A stretch of 64,000 nt of DNA, from assembly GCF_001884185.1 (NCBI RefSeq), contig NZ_MAOE01000077.1, forward strand, positions 40,569-104,568. The letters are read 5' to 3'. This DNA is from Bacillus albus (lineage in GTDB: Bacteria; Bacillota; Bacilli; Bacillales; Bacillaceae_G). The translations under genes were made by a program, and so were the position numbers. The notes beneath the pieces are model-generated. The model saw nothing but the letters and a program-made list of their open reading frames with translations. It was not told the DNA's origin and did not search any database. The number at the start of each line of letters is the position of its first letter. Within the stretch, counting starts at the first letter, position 1. This document shows positions 63,128 through 64,000 of the stretch, piece by piece.

Positions 63128-63705
63128 AGGTTTTCTAAGTATATTCATGGCTAAGGAACAAAATATTAAATATGAAAAATAAAGGAACTGCTGAAATATC
63201 ATTTAATAAGGGCATTGAAGCCTAAACGAACTTTTCAAAGGCAGGAAAAAAGACTCATTGAATCGTAAGAGTTACTTCCCGTATTTATCTAAAAAAGTGA
63301 TGCAACTTATTTGCATCACTATTTAAATTTTTACCAGAGAGTAATTTAGTTAATCGGTAGAAAAAGGAAGGTGCAATTTGGTCCCTTCCTTTTTCTCATA
63401 CATAACGCTTGTTGACAACTTATGAAATAATAGCATTCATCGCTATTAAAATATAACACTAAAAGTAATTAATTAGATATGTAATTGTGCATACATTGTA
63501 CTATTTCATGAATGGGAATAAAACTATTTATCTCTTTCGGGCTAGGAAACAAATAGACTCAGGTATACTTAGGGTAAGGGCACCCAAAGATGCGCTCCGT
63601 TTCCTATTTCCTATCCTACATTAACATTCTAAGCAAATTCCTTCTCTGTCAAACAATTCATCCATTAAATAAAGATAAATCCGCCATACGTATCGCGTAG
63701 CATGA
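63128..63705. other. Intergenic after krsD with two terminators
   Basis: AGTGATGCAA-CTTAT-TTGCATCACT (63296-63320) is followed by ATTTAAATTTTT. A second hairpin, AAAAAGGAAGG/CCTTCCTTTTT (63361-63394), works in both directions. From 63400 to 63705 I see no gene. Confidence 0.65.
63361..63394. terminator. Bidirectional terminator after the krs operon
   Basis: A perfect 11-bp stem AAAAAGGAAGG with CCTTCCTTTTT, loop of 12 bases. Confidence 0.75.
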
Positions 63706-63908
63706 AACGTTCTTAATATCATTTGGAATATATTTAAATATACTTCTGATACTATAACAGATCTAAAATTTCTCTACTGGTATATAATTACATATTCATT
63801 TCGTAATTTAGTATTTGAAGGAGGCGGGGTAAAAGGGGTCGCTTTTATCGGTGCTATCCGCGCACTAAACGATGAAGAGATTTTGCCAGAAATACAACGA
63901 TTTGGGGG
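63706..63908 (+). pseudogene. Patatin-like phospholipase, N-terminal fragment
   Basis: The frame reads NLVFEGGGVKGVAFIGAIRA, the start of patatin-like phospholipases with the oxyanion GGGxxG motif, followed by LNDEEILPEI. The GxSxG serine motif and the rest are absent; at about 63908 the sequence passes into a transposon end. A stop lies at 63703 and no ATG is visible, so the start is also uncertain. Confidence 0.6.
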
Positions 63909-64000
63909 ACTTCTGCAAGAGCGATTACAGTCCTTCCCGAACGAGAAAGCCCATCGCCTTTAGGCATGGGATGAAAGTGAGGTTGGATACGGAGTGCTAC
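63909..64000 (+). mobile_element. IS200/IS605-like right end, runs off the window
   Basis: The open frame continues LLQERLQSFPNEKAHRL to a stop inside the hairpin CCCAT-CG-CCTTTAGG-C-ATGGG (63939-63976 region). AGAAAGCCCAT...ATGGG is the usual 3' end/guide-scaffold hairpin of TnpB elements in Bacillus. The rest of the element lies past the window edge or is lost. Confidence 0.55.

Overview
The window is AT-rich, Gram-positive DNA whose gene set points to the chromosome of a Bacillus cereus group strain, most likely B. thuringiensis or B. cereus. The main evidence is a complete kurstakin-type lipoheptapeptide NRPS locus with seven modules, whose readable adenylation codes fit Thr-x-Ala-Ser-x-Gln-Gln. 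IS6/IS240-type and IS231-like ends and dispersed repeats resembling the group's bcr elements agree with this.

Region 1-9.6 kb is a worn mosaic. It holds IS200/IS605-like ends, a tnpB zinc-ribbon scrap, the 3' end of an IS6 transposase, a decayed copy of cysK and three copies of a ~180 bp repeat ending in a terminator hairpin. Embedded in it are intact cell-envelope genes: murT-gatD (lipid II isoglutaminyl amidation) lying between two inverted IS6 ends, a compact D,D-carboxypeptidase without the usual C-terminal domain, and a large secreted protein with a possible ricin-B-like segment and cell-wall-binding repeats.

Region 10-19 kb carries a cysteine dioxygenase/cysteine synthase pair, a small secreted protein, an ArsR-type regulator, a membrane GGDEF-EAL protein and a methyl-accepting chemotaxis protein.

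Region 19-23.8 kb is a pulcherrimin-type cluster: cyclodipeptide synthase (yvmC), cytochrome P450 (cypX), two MarR regulators and an MFS exporter. Four near-identical palindromes, GTTYACYRGTRAAC-like, sit in its control regions; one lies just after the -10 box of the yvmC promoter.

Region 24-33.3 kb begins with a highly structured IS200/IS605-like remnant and a bcr-like repeat. It continues with an antimicrobial-peptide-type ABC module (YxeA-like protein, BceA-like ATPase, BceB-like permease), then a C39-like secreted protein, response regulator and sensor kinase, and a secreted DUF4367-like protein.

Region 34.7-63.1 kb is the krs operon: exporter krsE, krsA (C-A-T-E), krsB (C-A-T-C-A-T), krsC (three C-A-T modules, the third with E, then C-A-T-TE) and thioesterase krsD. 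Between krsC and krsD, where the published locus has an sfp phosphopantetheinyl transferase, only a C-terminal remnant of sfp is left. Carrier activation must therefore come from a PPTase elsewhere, or the product is not made. The window ends in a patatin-like gene fragment cut by another IS200/IS605-type end.
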